A stretch of DNA of 64,000 nucleotides, from the NCBI GenBank assembly GCA_000349905.1, contig KB722737.1, positions 1,138,503 to 1,202,502 on the forward strand. Direction: 5' to 3'. The translations under genes and the position numbers were made by a program. The DNA is from Volvariella volvacea V23. Lineage: Eukaryota; Basidiomycota; Agaricomycetes; Agaricales; Pluteaceae. Positions 44,410 through 56,163 of the stretch are shown one piece after another (positions within the stretch are counted from its first letter, which is position 1; every line of letters starts with the position of its first letter). Below the pieces are notes generated by a model. It was not told the DNA's origin, did not search any database, and saw nothing but the letters and a program-made list of their open reading frames with translations.

Positions 44410-46025
44410 CTACGCGATGTGAAGTTTCAATTCCGGTGGTCCTCCAGCTGGACCTCCAAGCTCTCGCGGCAACCCATGCACGCCTCCCATATTCGACGAT
44501 TCTCCTCTTTTCCCATTCCCGTTGATCATTGGTACGCCCATATCCATCTGGCCTGGCATCATGGACAAGTCCATTCGCATAATAGGTTCCAGCTCCCTCC
44601 TGTGAGGCAAGTTCGAATTCTTCCTCGTCCACCAGGTCAATGCAACATTGACTAATCCGCCCAAAGAATATATACTCCCAACAGCAAAGGTGGCTGCGGA
44701 GGGTATAGGGGTGCGCTCTTCGATGGGTTGTTGTTCCCTTGAAAACCCCACAAAACGGACGACGCTAAGTGGGAGAATTGTAATGGTGTATACTAGGGGA
44801 TAACTGAAAATGCAAATCACGACTTGAGCATATAGAAGAATGGCTATAGGAACTGAGCGACTAACGTTAGAACCGGATGCTTTTGCAGGCCTTCGTCGTA
44901 CCATGCTAGAACCGCATATACGACAAGGGACAGAACCAATGCGATCCAGAACCACATATATTCGCCTATTATTTGATATTGGGTGTGTTGCGACCCAATC
45001 CAGCACCGATACTAATAAAGGTATAAAAATCCTGCATCACTATCCAAATAATATGGCGCTTGATTGAATGGATGGCTTATGGGTGTAGGTGTCGAGTATG
45101 GGTTATCCAAGATGCGATATTGCGCATTCCCGACAGTGATCAACACAAGGTCGAGAGTCCAAACACCAATAATTGCGTAGATTGCGGTGCGTAGGCTACC
45201 ATCGGCGCGCCTGTACAAAGAATACTTCGATAACCCATGATGCTGTACTTACGGATGTTATCATGGCTACAGTCGTCTTGCCCAATTGTTGTACCACATC
45301 TGTTATACATCGCAGTGACGCAGACAACGAGACTTGATCAATATCACTCGATTTTCAACAGGCATAAAAGGTATTGTAAACGATAGACAAGAGGAACAAC
45401 ATTTTTGGATAATTACCTTGTGCGGTACAGAAGTTGCCCACTTCTGTCTTGCCTCTGCTGATCCATTCAATCGTCATCAACATGCCGACAACTTGGATCA
45501 GATCTGCCGTGAAAAGCGACAGCTATACCATAGCAACAGATGCACGGAATGAAGTAAGACAAGTAATATATCGAGTTAGACAATGATGCGCACCAAAAGA
45601 GCATCTATAGGTTTCTCGATCAGGGAAAAAGAGGTGCTACCTTGTACCTCCTTCCTCTGTCGGCGGTAGAACATAGCGTTACACTGCATGAAGGGCATCA
45701 ATATAAACTCGCACGAATAAGGGATGCAATGAACGCGACATACGAAGATTAAAGCAAACATACACAGAACAGCAATAAACGAAATTAATCCGCACGCAAC
45801 GAGAACCTGGACGTTGCAAATGACGGCCGCATAAAGCAGCAAAATGAAAATGGAGTGAAGTATTTTGAGGGTTGTGTCCAACGCAACATGGTCGCAACTC
45901 ACCATAAGCCCAATGATCTGCCCTCTCGTCAAGCAATGGCGAAAGGAGGTCCTTCCTACTGCATCAGAGTTGTTGTACTCTTCGATGGTGCACACGACAC
46001 CAGCTGGTATTGGCACGAGCTCCAT
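44410..46025 (-). pseudogene. seven-transmembrane receptor-like gene 1, disrupted
   Basis: Paralogue of the receptor genes at 46927 and 49558. Exons 1-5 (46025-45903, 45806-45744, 45683-45594, 45522-45417, 45299-45253) and 7-8 (45011-44866, 44803-44410) are intact, and all but exon 1 have exactly the family lengths. The exon 5/6 boundary is not: only 18 nt separate the exon 5 donor from sequence equivalent to exon 6, there is no usable acceptor, and the VIALYT codons are missing, shifting the frame into TAG. The exon 6 donor, GTGAGT in its paralogues, reads ATAAGC. Either lesion alone would block a full receptor. Upstream elements and most codons are preserved, so loss looks recent; assembly error is not excluded. 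Confidence 0.7.
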
Positions 46026-46172
46026 CGTGCTTGTCTCCGAGTAATAATGCTGCTTGAGCTTGAGCCAGAGCTCCCTAGCACTTAAGGATAATGCTATGCA
46101 AATTGCTGTGACTTGCGAGGAGATATGCAAAGTAAGGTAAGTTGTGGAGGGTAGGGCAGCAAACCCATAGTG

Positions 46173-46185
46173 CTGCTATTTAATG
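46173..46185 (-). promoter_or_regulatory. receptor-family core promoter element, gene 1
   Basis: CATTAAATAGCAG on the minus strand, 148 nt upstream of the ATG; identical to the element of gene 4. Confidence 0.6.
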
Positions 46186-46926
46186 GGCCAGCTATTCGCT
46201 CATCCCTTTGACTTGTGCCCCTTCAAATGCTGTATCTTAACCCTTGGATTCCATTTTTCAACGTAAGAAATCGCTTGGGTCTCCGCAAGTAATCATTTTG
46301 AGAGTACTATTCAAGTGGTCACCTATTCGTAAGCACCTACTTTTGCCCAGCTCATTACCGTTACAATACCTATTTAACACCCTACTCTGACTAACGATAT
46401 TTAATTTTTCCCCACCACGCGTGTTTGCATGCTCATGTCGGGATTATTTGGCAAACTGAGAGTGTCTGTGATTGCCTGATGGCATTCATAGCTACATCTC
46501 TGATGTTGACGTCCGCTTGAGCACTACAGTTGCCAGGGTTTGTTATTGTCAACAAACCTACCAACTTATGGTACCCAAACCAGTGTCAGCTTCACGTGTC
46601 AAAGGCCTGGTCGTGTTGCAGGTATTACATGATCACCTGAATGCCTCTGACCTCACTGGATGGGAAATATGTTATCGGTGTTAAGTATCAGGAAAGTTGA
46701 CACGCCCGCTCTTGCTAAACTTGTTCTGGATGTCTGAGTCTTTCCAAACAGGTCTCCACAAATAGCACAGCTTGCGGCATTCGATTATTTGATTGGACAG
46801 AGCGCTATTAGTAAAAGTACATGGTATACTGTACAACAGGCATAAAGGAGGCAGGGTTTAGAAACAGTGAACCAATTCAGAGCTAGATTTTTCTGGGTAT
46901 CCCTTCAAACTGGGATCAACTCGATT
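46186..46926. other. intergenic, no supported gene
   Basis: Spacer between receptor gene 1 and the 3' end of receptor gene 2. No recognisable gene. Confidence 0.6.
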
Positions 46927-48580
46927 CTAAATGATATTAAGCTTCAACTCTGGTGGCCCTTCCGACAGTCGTTCTCGCGGCAATTCCTGCACAAAGCCCA
47001 TATTTGAGGACTCCCGTTCTTTGTCATCTCCATTAACCATCGATATCTCCATCATCGTGTTTGCCCCGTCTGGCATCATAGACAAGCCCACGCTCACACC
47101 AGGTTCCAACTGCTTCCGATGAAGCAAGTTTGAATTTTTCCTTAGCCAGTAGGTCAACACCACGTTGAACACGCCACCCAAATTGAATATACTAGCGACA
47201 ATAAATGTCGCTACAGAGGGCATAGGAGTGCGGGTTTGGATAGGTTGGCGCTCTCGCGTGAATCCTATGAAACGGACCACGCTAAGCGGGAGAATCGTTA
47301 TGGCGTACACTAAAGGGTACCTGAAAGTGCAGATTAAGACCAAGCCCACGAACGAATGACAGTATAAAAATGATACTAACACCAAGATTTGGTAATTTCG
47401 GATGCCTACATCTTGACGTGCTAAAATTGCATACACGATGAAAGACAGAAACAAAGTGATCCACATCCACAAATATTCGCCTATAATTTGATAGTGGTAG
47501 TGTTTGGAACTGATCCAACACCAATACTTCACAAATCATAGGCATGCGATGTTAATGCCGACTGTAAGACTCGGCTGGATGGGTGACTCACCGGTGTGGG
47601 TGATGAATATGGTTTGGCTGAATTGGTGGGGTGTTGTGCATTCCCAAGGACGACGAAAAATAAAACGAGCATCCAAACACCTACAGTCACATAGACAGCC
47701 CTGTGTAGACTACCTTCGATGCCCCTGTACCACGATGAGAGCGTGTACAGGGCAATAACCTATTTTGTGTGTTAGTGTCATATCACAACCAGAGTAATAG
47801 AGATGAAACTGAATCCAAAGCTGGGACGGAATAAAGGACATTCCAATAGCGCACAGTATTGTACTTACTGATGTTATCATAGCTACACTCGTCTCGCTCA
47901 ATTGCTTCACTACACCTATCGCAAAGCCACAATGACACATCTTGATTAATATTTCTGAACCAAGTGCGGCATGGAAAGAATGCATCGTCAAGGGGGGGGG
48001 GGGATCACAATTACCTACCTTGGGCAGTACAATAATCACCTGCTTCTGTCCTCCCGGTAGTTACCCACACAATGGACATGATCGTGCCAATGGCTTGAAG
48101 CATGTCGGACACAAACAAGGACAGCTGCATCACAGCGACAAGGAATGCAATGAGGTGTAGAATAAGCACAATTTGTCAAAACTGCCTACCAGCAATGCAT
48201 CTATAGGTTTTTCAATCAGCGAGTAATAGCTACCACCTCGTGCTTCCTTCTTCTGCCGGCGGTAGAACATAGCATTACGCTGCGATAGTACACATAGGAA
48301 CAATCACAGAAAAGGAAAGGAAGGAGAGACCTACGATGATGAAGACAAACATGCATAGTACAGCAACAAACGAGACAATTCCGCAAAAGATAACAACCTA
48401 GTCCAGGTGTAAGTACCAAGAGTTGCATGTGGTGCTTAAAGCACTTACCATTAGACCAAGGCTCTGCTTTCTTGTCAAGCAATGACGATGAAAGCCTCCT
48501 GTGACAGCATCAGAGTTGTTGTACTCCTCAACGGTGCACACAACTCCAGGCGGAACCGTGACAAAATCCGTTGTGCTCAT
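46927..48580 (-). CDS. seven-transmembrane receptor-like protein 2 (GPCR type)
   Basis: A 381-aa membrane protein. Minus-strand exons 48580-48449, 48397-48335, 48279-48190, 48124-48019, 47915-47869, 47759-47592, 47526-47381 and 47320-46927. The N-terminus has PPGVVCTVEEYNNSDA and the RHCLTRKQS motif, followed by seven hydrophobic helices. A basic RNAMFYRRQKKEA loop follows helix 1, and the paired cysteines CTAQG and YWCWI could form the extracellular disulphide. PLVYAITILPLSVVRFIGF is helix 6. The ~80-residue tail is hydrophilic and ends ELKLNII. Topology resembles fungal Git3/cAMP-receptor-like GPCRs, but the assignment is by topology only. Intron 4 contains a 12-G run. Confidence 0.8.
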
Positions 48581-48707
48581 GTCAAGGTCAGGACCGACTG
48601 CCAAATCCGAGGTCTCAGATGAGAGGATTGTACGAATAAAATAGCCAATGTAGCTTGGAGGAAGGCGGGAGAGAAGTGGGAACTGGGAGAAAGAACGAAC
48701 CATATTC

Positions 48708-48720
48708 CTGGTATTTAATG
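48708..48720 (-). promoter_or_regulatory. receptor-family core promoter element, gene 2
   Basis: CATTAAATACCAG on the minus strand, 128 nt upstream of the ATG; 12 of 13 bases match genes 1 and 4. Confidence 0.6.
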
Positions 48721-49557
48721 AGGCATGTTGTCTGCGGCCTGGCTACTTGTTTCAGTAGTACCTTTTTCCTGTACTGAGATTCCCTCATGACATTCACGGA
48801 CTTGAGAAATATGTAGGGTCGTAGATCTCATGCAAGCAGTTGAGGCACATATCTTAATTAATTAGTCCCGGAATAGATATGCAAGTGGCTTAAATGATGG
48901 ACAGCATTGGGCTTGGGAGGGTCCTGATAAGGTCATCCAAGCGATAAAACTGAGCAGAGTGGGTCATGTTACTTACAATCTGGTCATATCCCTTTGTATG
49001 CTCAAGCACGATGTGCACAAGCATGGTTAAATCCGACGATCAGAGTGGCTTGACATTCAAGCGGAAAAACCCGATAGGACAGCACCGAAGACGTTCCTTA
49101 TCCTCTGTGTTCCGTGGGCACAGCATGGAGTTGTCCTGGGTCAGCCACTCCCGTACCCTTTCTTCACATTCGCTTTCGTTCAGGTACATCCATTTCAATT
49201 TGGTATCACTTTCTCAGCAGTGATTTTGATCATCCGTATCGTCATTCTTCGTATAAATTCCCTGTCAACCACCATATAAACCTAATGAATATACGTCAAG
49301 AGTCCGCACCTACTAGTAGCCCAATTGCTACTTCCATCGACCAGGGACAATCAGCTGGTAAGCCCTCTTGCTCAACGGATTTCTTATTGCGACGAGACTT
49401 CCAATAACACAAGCGACAAACTATAACACGCACACGGGTATCACTAAAGTACACGAATAAAAAAATCGCGTACACTACACAAGACCAAGAAACGGCGTCC
49501 GGGATGTCCGAATCCGAATCCTTCATACTTACCCAACAGCCTGCGCGAGTCAAACTC
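48721..49557. other. intergenic, no supported gene
   Basis: Spacer between receptor genes 2 and 3; nothing recognisable. Confidence 0.6.
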
Positions 49558-51229
49558 TTACACGATGTGGAGCTTCAAATCAGGCCGTCCTTCACCCTGT
49601 CCCTCCCGGGGCAGCTCATACATCTGGCTCGCATGCAACGCCTCCTTCTCCTTGTCCTTCCCATTCCCATTCCCATTCCCAACCACCGGCTCGCCAAGGC
49701 CCGGCATCATAGACAAGTCCATGTCCACAACAGGCTCCAGCTCCCTCCTATGAAGCAAGTTCGAGTTTTTCCTCAACCAATACGTGAGTGCGACGTTGAA
49801 CAGTCCACCCAAGTTGAACAGACAAGCGACGGCAAAGATTGCTGCGGAGGGTGTAGGCGTGCGTGTGTCGAAGGGATGGCGTTCTCTTGAGAAGCCTACT
49901 AGTCGGGTGATGGTGAGCGGGATTATGGTTATAGCGTATACGAGGGGGAACCTGGAAACGCAAATAGGAAGGTCAGCACGCAAAAGAAGTACAGTGAAGA
50001 ATGGGGGACTAACGCCATGATTTGGTGCTTCTGTATACCAGAATCTTGCCACGCCAGTATCGCATACGCGATAAACGACAGAATAAGTGCGACCCAGAAC
50101 CACATGTACTCGCCCACGATCTGGTAGGCGGTGTGTTTGGTGCCGATCCAGCACCAGTACTAGTCCCAAAGCGCATGAATGTCAAGGCTAACACCTGAAG
50201 GACTCGGGCGGGGACTCACAGGTGTCGGGTACGAATACGGGTTGTCCAAAGTGCGATATTGTACATTCCCGGCAATGACCAGAACGATGACAAGAGTCCA
50301 CACGGCGACGATCACATAGACCGCCGTCCGCAGGCGGCCTTCGACGCCTCTATACCACGCCATGAGCGTATAGAGGGCGATAACCTATTTCAAACCGTCA
50401 GCACCCCACCGGCCGGAGTAACATCCCAGCGGCGCGACTTACGGACGTGATCATGGCCACGGTCGTTTCGCCCAATTGCTTTACGACGCCTGTAATAACG
50501 CACAACGGCACCGGCAAAAAGATTTGGTTATCATCAGTTTCATCCAATGTGCCAACAATAGATCAGGGGAATTTTGAATCCAAATCGCGATGCTTACCTT
50601 GTGCTGTGCAGAGGTCACCTACGTCCGTCTGGCCCCTGCCTACCCATGCGATGGACATGAGCGTGCCAATGGATTGGATCAGGTCTGCAACGAAGAGGGA
50701 TAACTAAATCGCGTGCAGCAAAGGCAAAATGTCATCAGATATGGACAGGCGTGGCGGAGACAAGTCACACACCAAGAGCGCGTCAATGGGTTTTTCAATC
50801 AGGGAGTAATAGCTACCGCCCATCGCTTCCCTCTTCTGTCGGCGGTAGAACCTGGCATTACGCTAACAAACAACCCCTAAGTACGTCCACATACAAGAGA
50901 AACGAACGCGGACGACTGACGATAATCAACACAAACATGCACAGCACAGCGACAAACGACACTAATCCACAGCCAAACAAGAACTGAACGTCCACGTAAA
51001 AATGAAAAATGCCAGTGGGGCCGAATGCGCCATCATTCCGGTACGGGATATTTTTAGAGTTGTGTGCGGCGTGCGGAGTACGAGAACTCACCAACAATCC
51101 AATGGTCTGCCCTCTCGTCAGACAGTGCCGAAGAAAGGCCTCGTTGACTGCATCAGAGGTGTTGTACTCCTCGATGGTACATACGACGCCAGCCGGGACA
51201 GGAACAAGGTCCTTTAAGATTGTGCTCAT
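49558..51229 (-). CDS. seven-transmembrane receptor-like protein 3 (GPCR type)
   Basis: A 382-aa paralogue. Minus-strand exons 51229-51092, 50983-50921, 50862-50773, 50703-50598, 50489-50443, 50384-50220, 50159-50014 and 49951-49558. Landmarks: VPAGVVCTIEEYNTSDA, RHCLTRGQTIGLL, RNARFYRRQKREA, SLIEKPIDALL, LCTAQGVVKQLGETTVAMI, TPYWCWIGTKHTAYQIVGEY, PLVYAITIIPLTITRLVGF and NVALTYWLRKNSNLLHRREL. Hydrophobic segments fit seven helices with the N-terminus outside. The C-tail is the most diverged part, with a GNGNGNGKDKEKE run. It presumably signals through a heterotrimeric G protein; ligand unknown. This copy gives the cleanest reference structure for the family. Confidence 0.82.
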
Positions 51230-51370
51230 CTCCGAGACGCTATCTCAGTTGGGGTCCGGGCGCTTCTCGATCGAGAAAGGGATTTGCGAGCGCAGTGATC
51301 GCTGCTGAGAGTTGTGGGGGTGATACGAGATGCTCAGAGAGAGGTGAAGAGGGATAGAACAAAGGATTGC

Positions 51371-51382
51371 GGCCATTTAACC
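51371..51382 (-). promoter_or_regulatory. receptor-family core promoter element, gene 3
   Basis: GGTTAAATGGCC on the minus strand, about 142 nt upstream of the ATG; a diverged form of the CATTAAATAGCAG element. Confidence 0.4.
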
Positions 51383-53535
51383 AGAGGTGTCCTTTGCGCA
51401 TCCCCACGCCTTGTGCCTAGCTTCAATTCCTTCCGCCCCGCATAAAGGTCCTTGAATGACATTTAGGGACACAAGGAATCGCTAGGGTCGACGATCCCTA
51501 CCACGTCTGCAAGCACTTGAAGCACAGCCATATCTGCGGCTAGATAGATGTCCCAATGGCTACTAGGTATCAAAAACAGCATTGGTCATGAGAGGGCGTT
51601 AGAATGATCCAGGTAAAGGACAGCAATGATAAAAGTGGCTGCTTACGACTTTTGTCCTTTATCTCTTGAAGTCCCCCCGCCGGTGATTATCAAAACTGAA
51701 TGCACTACACCGCCTTGAACCTCCAGCCTGACATTGACCGTGACCTGATGTTGACATGGGTCGTAAACAACACCAAAGCATCTTGGTCCTCAGGCCGGTG
51801 CACGTTGCGGGTATGCGCACCTGATTTTTTCGTATTCCGTCGAGTGTTCCGTCATGTGCGGATCCTGATGGTATCCTGATCTTCATTGTACGAAAAAAGG
51901 GGCAGCACACTGCCACGAGATTTTGAATAAGACATGGAGACTTAGTGCATTTTGACCGTAATCTCCAGTTATCGCGTAAGTGCGTATGTGGATCAGGAAC
52001 GATTAGTATCGCAAGGATTGAATTGAGGTGGAGAGGCGGTGAGTGGTGAACAGGAGGTACTTGGAATTGTGGATATGATAAAAATCGCGTTGAATCGGAC
52101 ATAAGAATGCCAGAACAACATCAGGTCAAAGCCTTGATTTGGAAGAGTTGATATCGCAGGCGGTACACTGCCAATTTAAGAACCGAATAGCGAAATACTA
52201 CTCGATCCAGCTCTCAGCGTCTCATCGACTACGCATCCATCCACATTCGTTGTTTTCAAGCCCCTTGCGCGGTTGGAGCAAAAATAGACAAAAAACAACA
52301 AAAAAGCATCTTGCTCCATGAGGCAGAAGCGCATCACCGGCAACATGAAATATCGGATAGGGGAGATTGCTGCTATGCGGCAATGGTCCAGTCCCCAGGT
52401 GTATTTTTAGACCAAATCAGGGCTGAAGCGCGTGCATTGAAGCGCCAGCACCAGGTGTTGCATGCCCGCATGAATGCATCCCAATTGTACGGGCCAGCTG
52501 GGAAGACAGCGCACCACGTAGCCTCGCACATATTTCAACACTCCGTGACAGTCGCAAATATGTCTCCTCTGCAGTTGATCCGTTACACTGATGGGTATGA
52601 CGTCTCTTCGAGTTCTTCGAGTTTGAAACGTTACGTTGCGGCGTTACGAAGATGAAGAGTGGGCCAACGGTCTTGAAATGCCTTGTGGGCACTGCATTGA
52701 GCCCAAATGTGCGTTTCGTTGTTGCCCAGGCTCACCATCAATGGCCAGAAAAAGGGTCAACATTACCCTGCTATATGCGGATCACTCTATTAACTAGCCG
52801 ACCGCTGCCGTCTGAGGGGACCAGATGCAGATGACTTGGTTGCAATCAAGGAGATAAGACAAAAGCGGCATCGCCATGTCAAGATCAATGGAAGCGGTGG
52901 AGGAGAGGAGAACAAAGACGTCGCGGATGTTGCGACTGGGAGGAGGTGGCTGGGTTAAGTGGGCCAAGTCAGGGGAACTCGTAAAGGACAAATTCTGCGG
53001 AAATAAGGGACGAATTTGAAAATGATGTAACCTGTCATCAATCTCAGATAAACCTGACTTGGGGTGTCGGTAATCCAGTCCTTGAGAACATGCTATTGCA
53101 GCGTGTGCCGCACAATCTATATGGCGCTGCAGCCTTAATGGGGAGAGAAGGCAGAATACTGGCAGGGATCCTGGGGCTGGACGGTCTGTGCTCAGTTCGG
53201 CATGCGCTTGCCGCCTTTTTGGCCCAGAAACCTTTCTCGGTCGCAGTGGAAAGGGCCAATCTTGGCGGGGAATTTAGTATGAACTTGGAATAAGAGGAGC
53301 CGATCGAGCATCCAGCAATGGTACAAGTCCCCCTCGCAGAAATGACACACACCGGACCTTCTAAGCACCAGGATACATATACATACCCCTCTCCGTCTTT
53401 TCTTCCGCTCTCAATTTCTCCTTTCTTGTTTTTCCTTTCCTCTTCGTTTATATCTGCGGCGAGCACCCGTCCCAATCCCTTCCTTCCTCTTCTCTTCTAT
53501 CCCCTCTTCCGCTGTTCTTCAATCAGTAGTCCGCA
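51383..53535. other. 2.1-kb region without a supported gene
   Basis: Several short open stretches (plus 52311-52655, minus 51659-52102, plus 53090-53293) show no recognisable domain, splice pattern or start context. The end is the CT-rich promoter and leader of the copper radical oxidase gene. A relic or an unrecognised small gene could be hidden here. Confidence 0.5.
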
Positions 53536-56163
53536 ATGCAGTCCTATCTGCAGTCACTGGCCGCCGTCTACCTGCTCGCAAATGCAGGCGTCGCGCGTGC
53601 TCAAACGGCATCCACGCTCCCACCGCCAGGTCAGCCACAGCACACCGGGACACCTGGCGCATTCGAAATCATTGGGGATAGTCTGGTCAGTGCACAACAG
53701 GTGAGTACCGTGCCACTCTGCATTAGCGTGCAGGACCGCAACTCAATTCGGACGAACCTGTCACCTTCATTTCCCTTATCAAGTTATTCCTGGGAACGCC
53801 CGACAAGGTGTTCTTCGTCGACAAGGTGGAGAACAACCCTACACAGATAAACGGCCACCCAGTATGGGCGTCCGAATGGGGGATGGAATCCAACGCCCAG
53901 CGCCCCATGAACGCCATCACCAACTCGTTCTGCGCGGTGGGTCGATCCTGGTTTTTCAGGCTCGCAACCTCGAAGCCTAATTGTGGTATCCTAGGGGGGA
54001 AATGTTCTAGGAAATGGAACATGGATCAATGTCGGTGGTAACCAGGCAGTAACATATGGTGGCGATCCTGCACCTAGTCAGGACGGTGGTCCTCCGTACT
54101 ATAACCCGGATGGCAGAAGATCGTGAGTGGTCGTCTGATATTCATCTTTTATCAATTGTGTATCTTACGAAATGGGCTGTGGGTCTTTCTCGAATAAAGA
54201 ATCCGGTGAGTTCTACCCCAGAATTCGTCGTTTAGTAAATGTGCCTCATTTATTGCAACGTGTAGGCTTCTGACTCCATGTGATGACGGGAACTGTGATT
54301 GGATTCTGTCACCGTACGCCTCTGATCAGCGCTGGTACCCAACGCTGTGAGTCTCGACTCTCACACCCATATGACGCTATCCGGCTAACTGTCACGCGTC
54401 AACAGAGAAACATTGGAAGATGGCAGTATAATGATCGTGGGCGGTTGCAGATGGGGTGGCTACGTCAACGATGCTGGTCAGGATAACCCAACATACGAAT
54501 TCTTCCCCCCTCGTGGCGAGATCGTTCGTCTGCCTATCCTTGAACGCACACTCCCGGCAAACCTGTACCCATTGATTTGGCTGCTCCCTTCCGGCCGTTT
54601 GTTCATTCAATCCAACTGGGCAACCGTGCTCTACGATTACAGAACACAAACCGAAACGCCACTCGACGACGTTCCCGATGCAGTTCGAGTGTACCCTGCC
54701 AGCGCGGGAACTGCCATGCTCCCTCTAACACCTCAAAACAATTACACTGCGACTCTTCTCTTCTGTGGTGGCTCCAACGTTGCCCCCAACCGGTAAGTTT
54801 ACCTGTTCCTCGCCTTATTCATAACAAGGGAACAAATTAACGGCGTGGCGTAACCGCATCCTCCCCTCTCCCATCAGATGGTTGCAACAGGACTTTATCG
54901 CTTCGACGTACCCTGCCTCTGCCTCCTGCGTTCAAATTACACCAGACCATTCGAGCAGCTACGTTCAGGATGATGCATTCCCAGAAGCCCGTTCCATGGC
55001 CAACTTTATCATCCTTCCTGATGGCAAGATCCTCAATCTTAATGGAGCAAGGCTAGGTACGTTGCTCCGCCGGGCTCACTTGCCCGGTTCGAAAAGGCTA
55101 ATTAATCGCGGATTGGGACAGGCACTGCTGGGTACGGCAACACGAGCTGGTCAATCGGACAGTCGTTTGCAGACGAGCCGGTGATGGTACCGACACTTTA
55201 TGATCCCGATGCGCCAGCTGGCAGTCGCTGGAGCCGCGATGGCTGGCAAGCGAGCACCGTTCCCCGCATGTACCACTCTGCAGCAACACTCCTCGCTGAC
55301 GGTGCGTCTCGGTCTTGCCTTCTTTCCTCCCGCTTCTCGCATCGATGCTGACATGTCGCAACTGCCGATCAGGTTCTGTGCTCGTTTCTGGATCGAACCC
55401 CAACTCTGATGTGAATGTGGGCCCAGACGTCATTTACCCAACTGAGTATCGAACGGAGAGGCTTTATCCCCTCTATTACGACCAGAGGCGACCCGAACCT
55501 GAGGGTCTGCTGAGTCAACTCTCCTACGGGGGCCCATCATTTGACGTGACCTTGGATGCGGAGGACTTGTTCAACAACGTGGATAATGCAAAGACCGCCA
55601 AGGTCGTGGTCCTAAGAACAGGGTTTTCCACCCATTCAATGGTACGTTCTTCTTTTAGTCTCCTAGGTCTTGGGATCTTCTAGGCCCAGTCTTGGGGGGT
55701 CGATGAAGTCTTGTCTTGGTGAACTCGACCGGAAACTAACGAAACGCCACATTTTCATCTCTTCACACAGAACATGGGCCAACGCTACTTACAACTTAAT
55801 TCCACCTACACCGCGTACCAATCGAACAACACTGCCGTGCTGCACGTCAACCAGATGCCCCCCAACCCGGCACTCTACGCCCCCGGGCCAGCCTTGCTCT
55901 TCGTGGTCGTCAACGGCGTGCCGTCCGTGGGCGTCCAGGTCATGGTCGGCAGTGGACAGATCGAGGAACAGAGGACGTTGGCCGTGCCGGATCTGCCTGC
56001 CTCGGTGCTCGTCCCTGCTTCGAACCAAAACGCGGATTCGAGTGGAGGCAGCAATGGCAACAACTCGAGTGCGGGCTTGAGGACTGTGAGCGGGGGACAG
56101 GGCGTTGTGACGGGCGTGGTGGTGGCCGTTTTGACTACGCTCGCTGCCTGGTTCTCGTCATAA
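53536..56163 (+). CDS. copper radical oxidase (glyoxal-oxidase type, AA5_1), probably GPI-anchored
   Basis: A 646-aa secreted oxidase that would generate H2O2 from simple aldehydes for peroxidases in lignin decay. Ten exons: 53536-53700, 53784-53936, 53995-54122, 54200-54205, 54266-54346, 54406-54792, 54878-55056, 55122-55301, 55373-55641 and 55771-56163; the phases close exactly. It has an N-terminal signal peptide (ending near ARAQ), the Cys-containing IMIVGGCRWGG segment of the Tyr-Cys cofactor, PRMYHSAATLLADGSVLVSG with radical-side Tyr/His, GFSTHSMNMGQRYLQL with a probable copper His, and a C-terminal galactose-oxidase-like beta domain. A Ser/Gly/Asn-rich linker ends in a hydrophobic tail (GVVTGVVVAVLTTLAAWFSS), a GPI signal. 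Exon 4 is a 6-nt micro-exon. Confidence 0.92.
54200..54205 (+). other. 6-nt micro-exon of the copper radical oxidase gene
   Basis: AATCCG lies between AAAG and GTGAGT. Including it joins GRRS to LLTPCDD as GRRSIRLLTPCDD and keeps frame; I recall that spacing in other copper radical oxidases. Skipping it would delete two residues (Ile-Arg) without a frameshift, so both forms are possible. Confidence 0.75.

Noticed and set aside
47990..48003. Run of about 12 G within receptor gene 2 as a structural element
   Set aside because: Lies inside intron 4 and is most simply a homopolymer tract; it may also be a sequencing-length uncertainty.
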